DNA of 64,000 nt from Sebastes aleutianus (Eukaryota > Chordata > Actinopteri > Perciformes > Sebastidae). Shown here one piece after another: positions 9,716 to 22,560 of the stretch. Under the pieces are notes generated by a model. That model saw only the letters and a program-made list of their open reading frames with translations, did not search any database and was not told the DNA's origin. The stretch lies in assembly GCA_916700875.1 (NCBI GenBank), contig CAKAKS010000142.1:37501-101500 (forward strand), in the 5' to 3' direction. The position numbers were made by a program, and so were the translations under genes. Position 1 is the stretch's first letter; each line of letters starts with the position of its first letter.

Positions 9716-12400
9716 AGTTGCCTATTTTTTGTTTTTTGTTTTGGGGGATGTTCACTCTCCTTTTAGTTCCGTTTTGGTTTACAGCACCTCCTGAGAAGTA
9801 GGCCTGTAACTGGGTCTTTAGCTGCAATGCTTCGCTATGTTCAACAGCTAGTCTCTAACGCTGTCTGCTGTGTGAGGCTGGTAGGTAGTGTACACTGGGT
9901 TTATCTGAGCTTTGTTTTTTACTTAATGCTGCTGGAAATGATGCTGGTGAGAGCGAACAAAAAGGGTAAAGCCGTAAAAAATCAAAAGGATGAGCCGAAA
10001 GACGTTAAAAAGTTCTGTAAAGCTGAAAAACAAACAGGGCGAGCACATGTCTCGAATGATATGCGAGTCCATGAGAGGCACAAACAGGGGCTTTTGGGGG
10101 GATAGATAGGTGCCTGTGCATGTGACAAAGGGATGTACCAATGTTGTTTCAGGTATGTTGGTGTGTGATCAGCTGGATTCTGCTGGATTAGTCTCTGCAT
10201 TTAACAGGCTGTGGTCAGGAGCCACCTCCTCCAGTCTGTCTCTATGTTTCTCCTGCACTGAAGAGAAGTGGAGCCTGTAATATTTAATTGAGCCCACCTC
10301 TCATTGCTGGGACCCTGGAAAAAATGATATGTGCCATCATAAAATATCCCAAAGCTTCAGATGCCAGTTTTCTCCAGAGCAATCTGACCATCCATTTTTT
10401 TTTTTCCACAAACCGCCTTCTGTTCCAGACCCACTGCTAAGTGTTGAAAATAGTAGGAGTTGTTGGCAATAATCACAAGGGAGTTTTCTCTGGTGCCACA
10501 TGGAGGGTTGACAGGCAGAGCAGTTAGAGAGGGTCAATTTTCACACATATTCATTATTTCAATTACAAATTCCAGAGGGAGCCAGTTAGAAATGTACCTC
10601 TCCCTTGTTTAGTTAAGTGTACCATAGTATATACATTTCATGATTATGGAGGCCAAAATGTCACATTGTGTCAAGAACTCCTTAAAGAAGATTCTTGTAG
10701 CTTCTTTTTACACAAAATTTCAATGGAAAAACTAAAGTTTTAGTTGTAGTTACAGTTTTTAAAAAAAGGCTCAGTAATTTCCTAAAACAGCAGGAACAGG
10801 AGGAAATAGAGCATTTCTTTGGGACTATTTGCAGCGGCGGATAAATACACATTTGGTGTGTGTATGTGGGATTGAGTCAAAACAAACTACAGTGTGTGAT
10901 CATGGTAATGAAGGAATATGTCACCCAGGGTAACAATGTGGCTCACTGATGTGTTTTTTTTTGGACAACAATGGAGCTCTATAGCACAGAGGAAGAAGAT
11001 GTATCAGTAAAAACTGATAAATGGCTAAGATTGACGGTAAGTGTCTGGCAACGACTTGTTGTGAAGTGAATGCAATGGAACGGGGGAATGAGAATGTTAT
11101 CAGTCTTATCAATAGGACATTTAAAGTCTGGGGATTGAGTTGAAGTGTTTGTGTCTGTGTTGCATGTGCCTCCACACATATCAGATGTCCCTGGGTGATG
11201 ATGTCATGCATGTGTCTCCTAGAGCTCTATTGATCCGTTTGTCATCTCTGCGAACGTGTGGTGGAGCTGAGCTTAATCGAACAGTCCAGCGTTAGCGGGG
11301 GCTAATTGCTAGTCCCGGTTGCACTTATGAATCCAATACAACCATTGTGTTTGTGTAGATGGGAGAGAGATGGTAGAGAAAGAGATAGATTGACCATACG
11401 AGCCTGTCTGGGATAATGTAATCTGTGTCGACTGGTGCTCGGGAACTCGTCACAAGGGTCACATCCATCACTCATGCTACACTAGAGGGCTAATGGAGTC
11501 AGCCTCCATTTCAGCAAGAAACCATTAGTGTTAGCATGATGTGTGCATAAACACGTCTAAAAGATTGTTAATTCTCCCGCTTCACCAAACATGTGAGGAG
11601 TGGGTGGTTGAGGTCAGAGTTCATGGGAAGGGGAGTCCTGTATGAGCGGCTACTTTCAGGAGGTGGTGTCACCCCGGAATCGGAGCCAGAAACACTCTGT
11701 GACTGAGGTCGAGCTGCGATCTGGGAATGTTTGACTGTAAATGAGGCGTGATGTGCACAGGGATCTGGCTGCCTGTGTGGGTTGCGTTTGTAATAAAGCG
11801 GGAAAACAGAAGCCAGAGAACAGCTGACAGCAACATTCACAGAGAGGGTCTGCAGCCGCGGGGCGATCAGCTGGGCTGCTGCCGAGCGAACTCTGATGTG
11901 CCGTGAGAGCTAAACAAAAATAAAAGTCCAGCATAATAACAGCGTTCATTAAAATTCCCTTAATGGGGTGATAAAATGTTTCGCTCTGCGCAGGCGGTTT
12001 GAGCCAAGAACAACACCCCATTAAGTTTGCTAGATCTCTTCTGTGATCAGAATGCTAAAGTCTCTGTGTGACATTTTCAAGCAAACAGTAATTTGGTGTG
12101 CCTTAACATTTTTTATAGTGCAGCCAAAGTGGGCCTCAGGCCACCAAAAACACCTCAAGCTGCTCCAGTAACTAGCACAGACGTTCTGAGGGGCAGTGGC
12201 TCAGTTCAACAAAGGGGACACACGCCTCCACATCGTACTGACCACCTCCCCGTCACGTTGTCACGGCACAGCCTTTTCTCATTCCCAGGATGTCAAGTAC
12301 CGAGGCTTTGTCACGGCCGTCGGCGTTCCGTTCCGCCGCACAAGGCACCCTTTAGCGCCGGTATGAAACGCACCGGCCGTTCCATAGACTATGATGTAAA
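9716..12400. other. No recognisable gene; unique sequence with regulatory-looking stretches
   Basis: The 92-codon frame at 9827-10105 is not a family I recognise. Stretches at 10200-10560 and 11220-12060 are GC-balanced and complex, as fish intergenic regulatory DNA often is, but I have no direct evidence. No tRNA, rRNA or exon was found. Confidence 0.4.
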
Positions 12401-13030
12401 CTAGGGCTGTAAATCGATTCAAATATTTAATTGTGATTAATCACATGATTTTCCATAGTTAATCGTGAGTAATCGCAAATTAATCGCACAATTTGTATCT
12501 GTTCAAATTGTACCTTAAAGGAAGATTTGTCAAGTATTTAATACTCTTATCAACATGGGAGTGGGCAAATATACTTGCTTTATGCAAATATATGTATACA
12601 TTTATTATTTGAAATCGATTAACAACACAAAACAATGACAAATATTATCCAGAAACCCTCACAGGTACTGCATTTAGCATAAAAAATGTGCTCAAATCAT
12701 AACATGACAAAGTCCAACAGGCAACAACAGCTGTCAGTGTGCTGCCTTGACTATGACTTGCCCCAGACTGCATGTGATTATCATAAAGTGGGCATGTCTG
12801 TAAAGGGGAGACTCGTGGGTACCCATTGAACCCATTTCCATCCATGTATCTCGAGGTCAGAGGTCAAGAGACCCCTTTGAAAACGGTCATGCCAGTTTTT
12901 CCTCGCCAAAATTTAGCGCAAGTTTGGAGCGTTATTTAGCCTCTTTCTAGTTCTTTCTTTTTCTAGTTTCATATGATGCCGGTATCTTCACTCTAGCTTT
13001 AAAACTGATCCCGTTACAACCTCAGAAAGA
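12401..13030 (+). mobile_element. GGGCTGTCAA-type MITE, copy 1, right end lost
   Basis: Starts CTAGGGCTGTAAATCGATTC and stays alignable with 14279-14975 through the same internal landmarks: TGTACCTTAAAG, CAGAAACCCTCACAGGTACT and GGGCATGTCTGTAAAGG. It stops after TTACAACCTCAGAAAG, so the CTTTGACAGCCCTA terminus is missing. It is non-coding. Confidence 0.85.
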
Positions 13031-14278
13031 ACCAACAGTGGCCGGGCCTGATGGCGGGCGGTTAATTAAAAGCCAGTTAGAAGCATCAGCGCTGTAGCAA
13101 ATTCAAAACTGACCCAGAATTTGAAAGCGCTGCTGAATAATTCATCAGGTTTCCACAAAGTGTAGTCTTAAGCTGAATTTAAACTCTGTGATCGGATATT
13201 TATTACCAAAATGCACCTTGGGAGTCGTAGTTGTCTCATGTCTAAATACAGTAAATGAAAAATACTTGATGGAACACTGGATGCTCAAAATAACGACTAA
13301 CTTCACAACTCTACACAAGTCCCTGCAAACACTTAGTGTGCCAACAGTTTGACCTGGGAGACAGTTTTGTTGCAGATATGAATTCGTAAGGAACTTGACA
13401 AATACCATAAGTATGTAGATTTTTCACTTTTTCCCTTCCCTCCTCTCGTGTGCCAGTATCTATGGTGCTGAATAATAAAATAAGGGTGGAGGGCTGTACA
13501 TGCCTTCCGGCATTAGCTGGACTCAGAGGCACAGTGCACAGGCAGCCCAGTGCACACACCCTGTGAACGCCCTGCCTTGAACGCAGCCCAGCGTTAGCGT
13601 GACTACAGTCAGAGTTCAGGAGTTGAGCAGCTGTGGCAGCACTTTAATGAGAGTGAGTCAGAGCTGCAGGAGAACGGAGGCCGGGCACAGGGCAACCTCA
13701 CCACTCTACAGCTATTAATCCAGCTGTGGAGATCATGACATGTCACCAGATCCACATAATGATCATTCAACATGTATTATGAAGCAGCTCAAAGAACAGT
13801 TTGTTCTGGTCTTTCATGGAGAGAAATACGTTGAAGTGAAGACGCAGAGCGACTCTTAACAAACAGGTGGCGTGATGGAAAAGTTTGGTATTCATGACTA
13901 AATATATTTGGCATTAAAACAATCACTGTGTTCTGGGAAAACGTAAACTGTGACTATCACAGATCTTTGTGATCTAAAGTAAATAAATCTGTTGAGAAAG
14001 AAACTATTTCAACTATTTTATAACAAATTAAACCAGGAGTGATTTCTATCTGATATAAAGTGTTTTTCACAGATGGCCTTCAGTGAAGTGTAGAAGTGTT
14101 GGATGAACACCAAATAAGTTCCCCTCTGCCAAAAATGGCACTTATTTGGTCAATTTTTTAGTCTAAAAACGACTTCATAGATTTCAATGAAATACAGCAG
14201 AAAATTCAGAACAAGTTATACATTTTTGGTGCAAATCCAGCATTTTTTAAAAGAAATTTATAACAATGCAAAACTATG
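13031..14278. other. No recognisable gene; unique sequence
   Basis: Includes a moderately GC-rich part near 13500-13740. No exon, RNA gene or repeat family was recognised. Confidence 0.4.
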
Positions 14279-14975
14279 AGTGCTGTCAATCGACTAAAAT
14301 ATTTAATCTCATTATAGTCCATAGTTAATTGCGATTACTCACAAATGAATAGCACAATTTGTATCTGTTCAAAATGTACCTTAAAGGGAGATTTGTCATG
14401 TAGTTAATACTCTTATCAACTTGGATGTTGGCAAATATGCTTGCATTATGCAAATATATGTATATATTTATTATTGGAGATCAATTAACAACACAAAACA
14501 ATGACAACTATTGTCCAGAAACCCTCACAGGTACTGCATTTAGCATAAAAAATATGCTCAAATCATAACATGGCAAACTGCAGCCTAAAAGGCAACAACA
14601 GCTGTCAGTGTGTCAGTGTGCTGACTTGACTTTGATTTGCCCTAAACTGCATGTGATTATCATAAAGTGGGCATGTCTGTAAAGGGAAGACTCGTGGGTA
14701 CCCATAGAACCCATTTTCTGGTCAAAGGACCCCTTTGACAATGGCCATGCCATTTTTTCCTTGCCCAAATTTAGCGTAAGTTTGGAGGTTTATTTAGCGA
14801 CAAGCTAGTATGAAGTTGGTACCAACGGATTCTTTAGGCTTTTGTAGTTTCATATGATACCAGTATCTTCAGTCTAGCTTTAAAACTGAGCCCGCTACAA
14901 CCTAGAAATCACAAGTTGCCTTAATACGTTAAAGAAATTAGTGGCGTTATTATCGCCTTAACTTTGACAGCCCTA
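14279..14975 (+). mobile_element. GGGCTGTCAA-type MITE, copy 2, near full length
   Basis: Starts with TGCTGTCAATCGACTAAAAT and ends with CTTAACTTTGACAGCCCTA, which form the inverted termini (GCTGTCAA and TTTGACAGC). It is about 700 bp with many internal blocks shared with 12401-13030. No frame is conserved between the copies. A 54-bp fragment of the same family lies at 23312-23365. Confidence 0.85.
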
Positions 14976-15191
14976 AAAAATATATTTGAACATTTTTGTA
15001 ATTTCCTCATTTACCATTACACTGAAACTGTGTTTGCACTGTTGGGCAAACACACAGTGAATGTCAATGTTTGTATTTTGATGAAACTCCAGATGCAGAT
15101 TTGACATTTCCCCAAAAAATAACTTAACCAGATTTGTGAAGCTAAATTGATAAGTAGGTGAAGGGACTAAGTGGTTCAAAAGAATATGGTG

Positions 15192-15452
15192 AAGAATGTG
15201 GTCTGTGGTTCAACCAGACTACCGCACATACACTAATGTAACTACACAATGTGGTCTGTGGTTCATCCAGACTAATGTAACTACACAATGTGGTCTGTGG
15301 TTCATCCAGACTAATGTAACTACACAATGTGGTCTGTGGTTCATCCAGATTAATGTAACTACACAATTTGGTTTGTGGTTCATCCAGACTAATGTAACTA
15401 CACAATGTGGTCTGTGGTTCATTCTGACTATCATAACTACACAATGTGGTCT
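15192..15452. repeat. 39-bp minisatellite, about 6 to 7 units
   Basis: The unit reads ACTACACAATGTGGTCTGTG then GTTCATCCAGACTAATGTA. Middle units are almost identical; the first and last are diverged. Because 39 is a multiple of 3, the array keeps open frames on both strands with a 13-residue periodic peptide. That explains the overlapping frames at 15142-15552 and 15196-15468, which I do not regard as genes. A leftover unit follows the inserted element at 15639-15675. Confidence 0.95.
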
Positions 15453-15638
15453 GAAGTATATGATTTAACTTTTTCATATAGTCTAGTGTTGAAAAGTCAA
15501 CAAAAATTGCAATAAATCGTAATATCGAATTGCAAAACTTGTAGAATCGCAATACTTAAAAACGCAATACATATCGAATCGGCCCCCAAGAATTATGATA
15601 GTATTGAATCGGGACATAGGTGTATCGTCCCAGCCCTA
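15453..15638 (+). mobile_element. GGGCTGGGACGAT-type MITE fragment inside the 39-bp array
   Basis: It begins near AAGTATATGATTTAACTTTT and ends GTGTATCGTCCCAGCCCTAG. It matches 3683-3862. The 39-bp array stops at its left edge, and one more unit (CAACTACACGATGTGGTCTG) starts at its right edge, so it was inserted into the array. Confidence 0.8.
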
Positions 15639-15675
15639 GCAACTACACGATGTGGTCTGTGGATCATCCAGACTA

Positions 15676-17568
15676 GTTGATATTTTGGAGACATGTTTTC
15701 AATGAACAGTGAATATGAAGGATAAAGGTTTATTCGCTCAGATGGAGGAAAAGCAACAGAAGAGATTGAGATGTCAATCAAACACGGTCCTGCAAGGAGA
15801 TCTCATCAGGCAAAATAAGTGATAACACTTGTCGGGGTGAACCAAGGATGTATGTGGTTTTTAAGGCACTCTAGCAGAGTTGCTGAACTGAAATACAAAA
15901 ACAAGTAAAAAAATATTTCTAAGCTTCTTATTGACCTCAATTATTTTAAGTTTTCATGAGACAAAAATAAATCTCAACTGGGCTCTTTTCAACAAAAAAC
16001 TTCCATTCAATATTACATTCTTTTCATTGTACTAAAGACTGCAGCATTAACATGTCCTTATTGAGTTTCCATGTTTAATGGATCTCCATACGGGTTGTCT
16101 GGAAAAGGTTGTCGAGCATGATCATGAATATTTCTTCAGTCACATCAATTTGATTGTTTTCATATGACCAATATTGTCGGATAATAAAATCTGATTGTAC
16201 TAGAAACGGATTTTATTCTGATTTGTGTTAAACTTGCAGAGCAGCTTTTCTACCTCTGCCTCTGTCATGCTTTAGTCAAATCTGTTGATTCTATTTATCA
16301 ACTTCCTCAAATAACCATGCAGGAGAACAAACCTCTGACAGTAATGAGAGTCATTTACAATTGACCTTTTCCCCGGACGACCGCAAATCTTTGAAATTGT
16401 TCAATTCCTCATGATATAAGCTGATGTGTCAGAACGGAAATATGCAGCAGCAGCAAATATCCGTCATAATAAAATAGGTTTCAAAAGTCAATTGGTAATT
16501 TTACATATGTAAATTACACATTACATTCATATATTGTAACCAGAGTTATAATGCATGTTCACTGCTGAGAGAGAGCAGAGCAGATCTATTTTATTCAACA
16601 GTGACATTTACATTAATACTGAATGTTGGAGTTCAGATTGACGACAGTTCTTTTCTCTCAAGTAATGACCCTGCTGTTCTGGCCCTGTGAGGCTCACGTA
16701 GATGAGTGCAATGCAGTCACTGGTTTCCATAGAAATGCAATAGATAGAACACCAAGTGGTATTTAATTACTATCACATTTTGATGGCATGGAAATTAACT
16801 CGTTTTGAGTGTGCAGGGTGCAATAAAGGATGAATCATAATTGCATTTTTTAATTATTTTACTCTTCCTTCACAATTTGCTCCTTAATTTTAATTTATTT
16901 ATTGAAAATTGAAAACAGAAACAATGAGCTGTAATGAGCTGTGAAGAACATATCAGGCGTTCAGACCGAAAATATCCCTGCATTAAAAAAAAAAGAAATA
17001 CAAAGGCCTGTATTGGTGGGGGGGCATTGATTCATATCAGATGTTTTTAAACTGTGAGGCAATGATGGTGCGAGAGAGCTGAAGGAGGGCTCATAGAGAG
17101 ACGTGTGACAAAGATACTGCATTAGGTAAACACATTTTTATATTAAGTGTGACTTACACTTTCTTAGGATATCATTATCTGTGATGTGCATTGCTAATAA
17201 ACGTCCATAAATCCGCTTAGAAATCAAAGAAAAAACAAAGCTCCTTATAACTTCAGATCTTCCCTTAGAATCATCACATTTTTAAGTTTTCTTCAGTATA
17301 AAAATAATCCAGTGATAATTGTCTGTACATCCATGGGTACACTGCAAACAGGAAATGCTAACAGCTAATTCGGCATACTATTAATATAGCCATTGTGCCA
17401 AAATATAAACACGCACAGGTTGAGTTGTCTCGACTATGTCTAGAGTTGGAAAACTTCCTACACAGATGATAAAATATGATCCAGGTAGGCTAATTAGAGT
17501 CGTAGATGTAAGAACTGGAAGGCTCATCGGATAGTTAACGGTGCTAAATACAGGTTTGGGAGCATTTC
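15676..17568. other. No recognisable gene; AT-rich unique sequence
   Basis: I found no exon, RNA gene or clear repeat family in this AT-rich stretch. Frames are short. Confidence 0.4.
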
Positions 17569-18130
17569 AATAGAGAGGTGCAGGAATGAGTCCTAAAGCC
17601 CGGAAATGAGTTAGCATTTTAGCACTTCCGGTTTCCCTCGTCTCAAAGTCAATGGGTTTTTTTAATGGGTTTTTAGTTATATGCCTGAAATAATGTCTGT
17701 GGTTAACACAAGCTTAAGAGATTTTAACGTTTTGTTCTACGATATAAAATACATCAGTAAATATCCCACTTGTACATTTTGAAGCTTTTATATGTCTTGA
17801 AAAAGGCGGTTGCTAACAAGTGGCTAAAAGAGACTACTAAACGTCATCACGCCGACTCGTCCGTCTTTACGGTCTCGTTGTGTATACACGGGTTCATACG
17901 ACTGCGGTGTAGTTTGTTTTTAGCCTAATGTTAGCTTTTTACTTCTGGCAATTGCATTTACGCTTCAAAAACCATAAAAGTGGTGTTCATTTGTGAGGAT
18001 TATCTTGCTGAACAAAACGTGTAAGTATCATAAATGTTTGTTTGCCACAGAGCTTATGTTCTGCAATAATCCAATGGAAAAATCCCATTGGCTTTTTGTC
18101 GAGGGAACCCAGGGCGATGCAGCACTAAAC
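17569..18130 (-). mobile_element. TE-C element, copy 1
   Basis: Starts AATAGAGAGGTGCAGGAATG and follows, in reverse, the same landmarks as 58977-59586: CACTTCCGGTT, ACATAAAAG-type block, CATCACGCCGACTCG and GGCTTTTTGTCGAGGGAACC. The far end is decayed (GATGCAGCACTAA). Confidence 0.8.
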
Positions 18131-18751
18131 AGTGCAAACAACGGCAACAGTGCTAACAGAGCAAACAGTGCTTACCTGAGTGGGAACCGGAGGGTGGATT
18201 CTAAATTCTGCGAAACAGTCGTCAGTTGGGTCGGCGTTATCAGCTGTAACAGACAGAGGGAGAGCAACTTCATTCTTTGTTCAGGTAGACATTACTCCTT
18301 TATATTTTTACACAGCAAATAGTTGTTTGCTGCTATATTAATGAATGAATAATACATTTAGCAGCTTTAAAGACTGCAATGCAACACCAGGATTATCTGG
18401 GACTTTGGAGAATTATCACTGCAACAAAAATTTTATCCTCCGCCTTGCCAAATTATGTTACATTGCGTTGTGGTAACAGTTGAGCAAGGTTAAAAAAAAA
18501 ATTGCGTTTTGTTTTGCTGTCTTCTAACGCATGAACAGGCCAACAACTGACAACTTATCAAAAACGAATCAAAGCTTAAACACACTATCGCCCACACACG
18601 TTTTTGAACGATGCTAAAATCCCAATGAAGCAGTCTCAGCCCCCCACCACCCGCGGTGTACTGACACGTGCACACACACGCTACCAAAGAGAACATCAAT
18701 ATTAGATTGACCTCCCATCACGAACAAACATAGAAACCCGATGTGTCTACC
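18131..18751. other. No recognisable gene; unique sequence
   Basis: The frame at 17993-18322 starts inside TE-C and has no domain I recognise. The segment 18120-18180 is rich in AACAGTGC-type short repeats. Confidence 0.4.
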
Positions 18752-18861
<110 letters not shown>

Positions 18862-18975
18862 CTCAGCCCTGTAAGGAGAAACATGGAGCCCTGAGGTGAT
18901 AGAATTGAGTGGACACTAACTCTGACACCATTAATAGAACAGTTATCAATATCATCTCCTGGGGCAAATACTAGA

Positions 18976-18977
<2 letters not shown>

Positions 18978-19057
<80 letters not shown>

Positions 19058-19072
19058 CATGCATGCGTGCGA
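18978..19072. repeat. (TG)n microsatellite followed by GCAT-type repeats
   Basis: 76 bp of pure TG (18978-19053), then CGTGCATGCATGCGTGCG, an alternating purine-pyrimidine extension. Confidence 0.97.
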
Positions 19073-19159
19073 TGAGGTCAGGATCACACCAATCAAGCCA
19101 GCCTCTAATGACCCAGTAGGGTAATTAAGACTCTAACAACTAACTGCCCTGCAGGAACA

Positions 19160-19232
19160 CACGCACACACACACACACGAACTCATGCACACACACATGC
19201 ACACACACATGCACACACACATGCACACACAC
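19160..19232. repeat. CA tract with a 12-bp higher-order unit
   Basis: GCACACACACAT is repeated about four times in tandem (19187-19232) after a plain CA run, so the CA tract itself was duplicated as 12-mers. Confidence 0.9.
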
Positions 19233-19496
19233 ATCCCACACTGTTAAATACTGCATTACATTGAGATGTGACTCTGCCTGAGGCCTGTCTGAAACAAAAA
19301 TCGGACAAATGTAGGACATGAAGGTGATAATGCAAAGCAAAGTGTCTTATTATAAAACAAATAACAGACCAGGTGCATGAAGGTAGACTTATTTGCATTT
19401 ACTCAAGTACTATACTATAAGCTTATTTGCTTTCTGTCTGAGAGCGAAGAGAAGATCAATCTCATGTAAGTGTTTGGCACGGAGCTGGAGTGTGGA

Positions 19497-19552
19497 CGTG
19501 GTTAGCCTAGCTTAGCATAAAGACTGGAAGCAGGGGGAAACTGTTAGCTGGG
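19497..19552 (+). repeat. Fragment of a common teleost repeat
   Basis: TAGCCTAGCTTAGCATAAAG followed by ACTGGAAGCAGGGGGAAACT is a motif I recognise from many fish genomes. It is only a fragment and its family was not determined. Confidence 0.55.
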
Positions 19553-19741
19553 CTAATGTGATATGATGTGAATGTGAATATTCCCTGACTATACTCACAC
19601 CTTGAATATTGTTTGTTAACACGTACACAAACAGAGTTGTAATAACAACAATTTGTGGTTTTAAAGTGAGGTTGCGTTTGGCGCTGTTGTGTCTTAATAG
19701 AGACCATGCAACCTAATTTGGCACCACGCACTATAGCCGGA

Positions 19742-20291
19742 GACTGTATATGAGAAGTGGACGTAGTCACCGTGACATCACCCATTGGTTTGAAGACTGA
19801 CGTTTTGAAACCTTGAGTTCAGCATTTTGGCCGTCGCCATCTTGTTTTTTTGCAACCACAAGTGACACAAGAGGGTGGAGCTGCTGATTAAGACGTTTTC
19901 AGGTGACCAAAAAGATTATAATTAACTTTGATGAACTGCGAACACACAGTGAAAGGGACGAAAACACAGATAACTCCCAAACCGGAAAACGGTTATCAGC
20001 ATCCCCTGCTTTATGGTCTATTTGACTCTGAATGGGACCATAATTTACTAAATGAACATCATGCTGTATTGAAGAAGACTTGAAACTAGCAATTGAGGTC
20101 ATAAAGTCACGTTTACAATGTTTACTGAGGTAATAAATCAAGTGAGAAGTAGGCTCATTTTCTCATAGACTTCTATGCAATCAGACTTCATTTTTGCAAC
20201 CAGAGGAGTCGCCCCCTGCTGGCTATTAGAAAGAATGCAAGTTTAAGGCACTTCAGCATTGGCTTCACTTTTCAGACCCAGAGCAAGCCCA
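19742..20291 (+). mobile_element. TE-D element, copy 1
   Basis: Starts GACTGTATATGAGAAGTGGA and runs through GTGACATCACCCATTGGTTT, CATTTTGGCCGTCGCCATCT and GCCCCCTGCTGGCTATTAGA to CTTCACTTTTCAGACCC. A shorter copy in the opposite orientation lies at 42174-42413. It is non-coding; the minus frame at 19899-20141 is incidental. Confidence 0.8.
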
Positions 20292-22100
20292 CTGCCGAAG
20301 ACACATTGTGCAGAAATACTGCTTGGATGGATATTCTCTCGTACATGTCCCTGCAGCTCCAGCAGTGATGGAGACCGTCTGTCTGAGGCAGCACCCTCAC
20401 TAAAACAAACGTGTGCCAGGTTTAAAGAATTCCCTCAGGTCCCTACTTCCCATTTATCTCGGTAGTAATCAAATCAGAGGAGCGGTACCATGTGTCCGTC
20501 AGGAACACACTGCCTTTAATTGTTTATCTTCAAGTGAGAAGAAGTGAGAGAGAAAGGTTAATTGGACCATAATTTACTGCCAGGGAAGTAGAAGTGGAGG
20601 AAAAGTAGGAGTGAGGAAGAGGAGAGTGAGTGATGGGGGGAACGTTCGGGTTCTTGATGGATGGAAAACAGATCAATGAAAGAATTTATGTGGAGGGAAG
20701 GAGCACTATGGGCACTAAGGTTCTCGGTGTTTGTGGGGATTTTCACCACCTATGAAGAAGTTTGTTTAACATTTACAGACAAATTACTCTTGTTTTTGTT
20801 AAATCTGATCATGTTTGTTGGCTATATCTTTAAATGTGACTCCTTTTAGATAAAACAAGTTAAACTAAAATAAAATGAACCATGAACCGGACAGTTAAAT
20901 TAATAAATATATTATAAAAACAAAATACTTTTCAGATCTATGTTATTTGTCCAACTGAATCTCTAAAACAACAAAAAATGTTAAATCTCTCTTTCATCAT
21001 CATTCTTCTTTTAGTGTAACGTTGGTTTGCAGCAGTGAAATAGTGCATGATCACCATCATCTGGTAAGAAGTCTGGTTAGATGGATAGACTTTTTATTAC
21101 AAACATTTCTACTCCATTTCTACCTTCTTTAGTGTTTCAGTGTAGCTGCTATGGTGTTGTATTCCTGAATATTTTTTCAGATGACTATTTTGGACAAAGA
21201 AAACAGAAAAACATATTATATTATCGTCTATTCTGATTCACAACAAATGCAAAAAAAAAGTAATTTGTCTAAGTTCATTTTAGATCTTAAATGTCCAATG
21301 ACAGGAAACATTTTTGCAACTAAGCAGCATGAAAATATAAATAAAAAAGCTAATACAAATAAGGATAAATGCTAGGCTGCAAATATAGTGCATATTTAGT
21401 GTTTACTGCACATCAAAGAAATTAAATTGACTTGCTAAGTCAAAATTAGGAGATCATTTGTCAAAATTTCTGATAACAGTGAACATGTTTTATATCAATT
21501 ATTCCTTTTCATCCTTGGTTGTGGTTTCTTCCTGACAGAAATGGGTCTGCATAGTTTTCGAAAACGCTCGGAGTGAGTAAAGATGTCCAAAGATAAAAAA
21601 AAAAAGAGGAAGTGGATCATCCGAGCATTCGTGAAAAAGACGTACAGTAGGTATGGACAGATAGGAGAAAGGAGGGATGGAGAGAGATAGGAGGGAGGTT
21701 GGGGGGTGCTGTTTGAGTAATGTGACATGGCGTGGTCCCCTGAGTCTCCTGGGTGGAGGAGTGAGAGATTGGCTGTCGAGTCAAACACAGAACCCCTCCA
21801 TCCCTCCAGTCCCCCCTCTACCACTATCCGGACCTTCCTCCATCCTGACTCCATCTGTCAGACGCCACAGAGACGTCCACCAGCCTAACAGCAGGATGTC
21901 CACACACACCTGCATCTAAAGAAACACACAAACATGTTCTACTGTATTTGTGAGGACATTATAACCTTTATTACATATAAGAGATAAGGGACCACATTCG
22001 ATTCATACTATGGCCGACATGTTGTCATTCCTCAGTTATTATCAGCCGTCTGTTATAAACATATGTAGTTTAACCATTGTTCTCAATCAGAAGTTGTTGG
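20292..22100. other. No recognisable gene; unique sequence
   Basis: Has purine-rich runs at 20570-20640 and 21660-21720 whose two strands give unrelated low-complexity frames. No exon was recognised. Confidence 0.4.
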
Positions 22101-22104
22101 TTGC

Positions 22105-22560
22105 ATTTGAAATCCCATACTAACATGCTATATAGTACGCTAAAACAGTGTGTGAGATATTTTAGTATGTCCAAAACCTTAGTATGAAACCAGTGGTACG
22201 CGAATTGCGTGCTATTTCTGGTGAAATATTACAGTCTGCAACGCTGGACACTAAATATAAGTGTAAATATAAGATTTCACTTTGCTAGACGTAAATGTAT
22301 ATTTTAAATTAATTTAGACTTTAATTCTCACGGACCGTTGTTTTGGTCACATGAGGTTGGCACGTGTTACCACGGTTACACGTCTCCAACTGGCAAGGAG
22401 GCTCTCAGGAAGTGACGACGTAAATACTGCTCAGTGCGTCCGAAAAGATATATAATACTGTTTATTTACACAAAAGTATGTTGAATGATACACGGTACAC
22501 ATATTGGGTATGTAGTGTATAATATGTGGTTTTGGATGAAGCTAATGTATATGAAAGTTG
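22105..22560. mobile_element. Probable MITE with CATACTA/TAGTATG-rich ends
   Basis: Begins near GCATTTGAAATCCCATACTA and ends near GGGTATGTAGTGTATAATAT and GTGGTTTTGGATGAAGC. I recognise the combination of imperfect TACTA-rich inverted ends and an ACGTAAAT-containing middle from teleost repeats. No second copy exists in the window, so the boundaries are approximate. Confidence 0.45.

Noticed and set aside
9827..10105. 92-codon frame with a hydrophobic segment and a basic tail
   Set aside because: No recognisable family, no conserved start context, and it lies close to a truncated MITE; kept as unassigned.
15192..15452. Regular 39-bp array as a CRISPR-like array
   Set aside because: Units are contiguous with no unique spacers, and the DNA is from an animal. 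It is a minisatellite.
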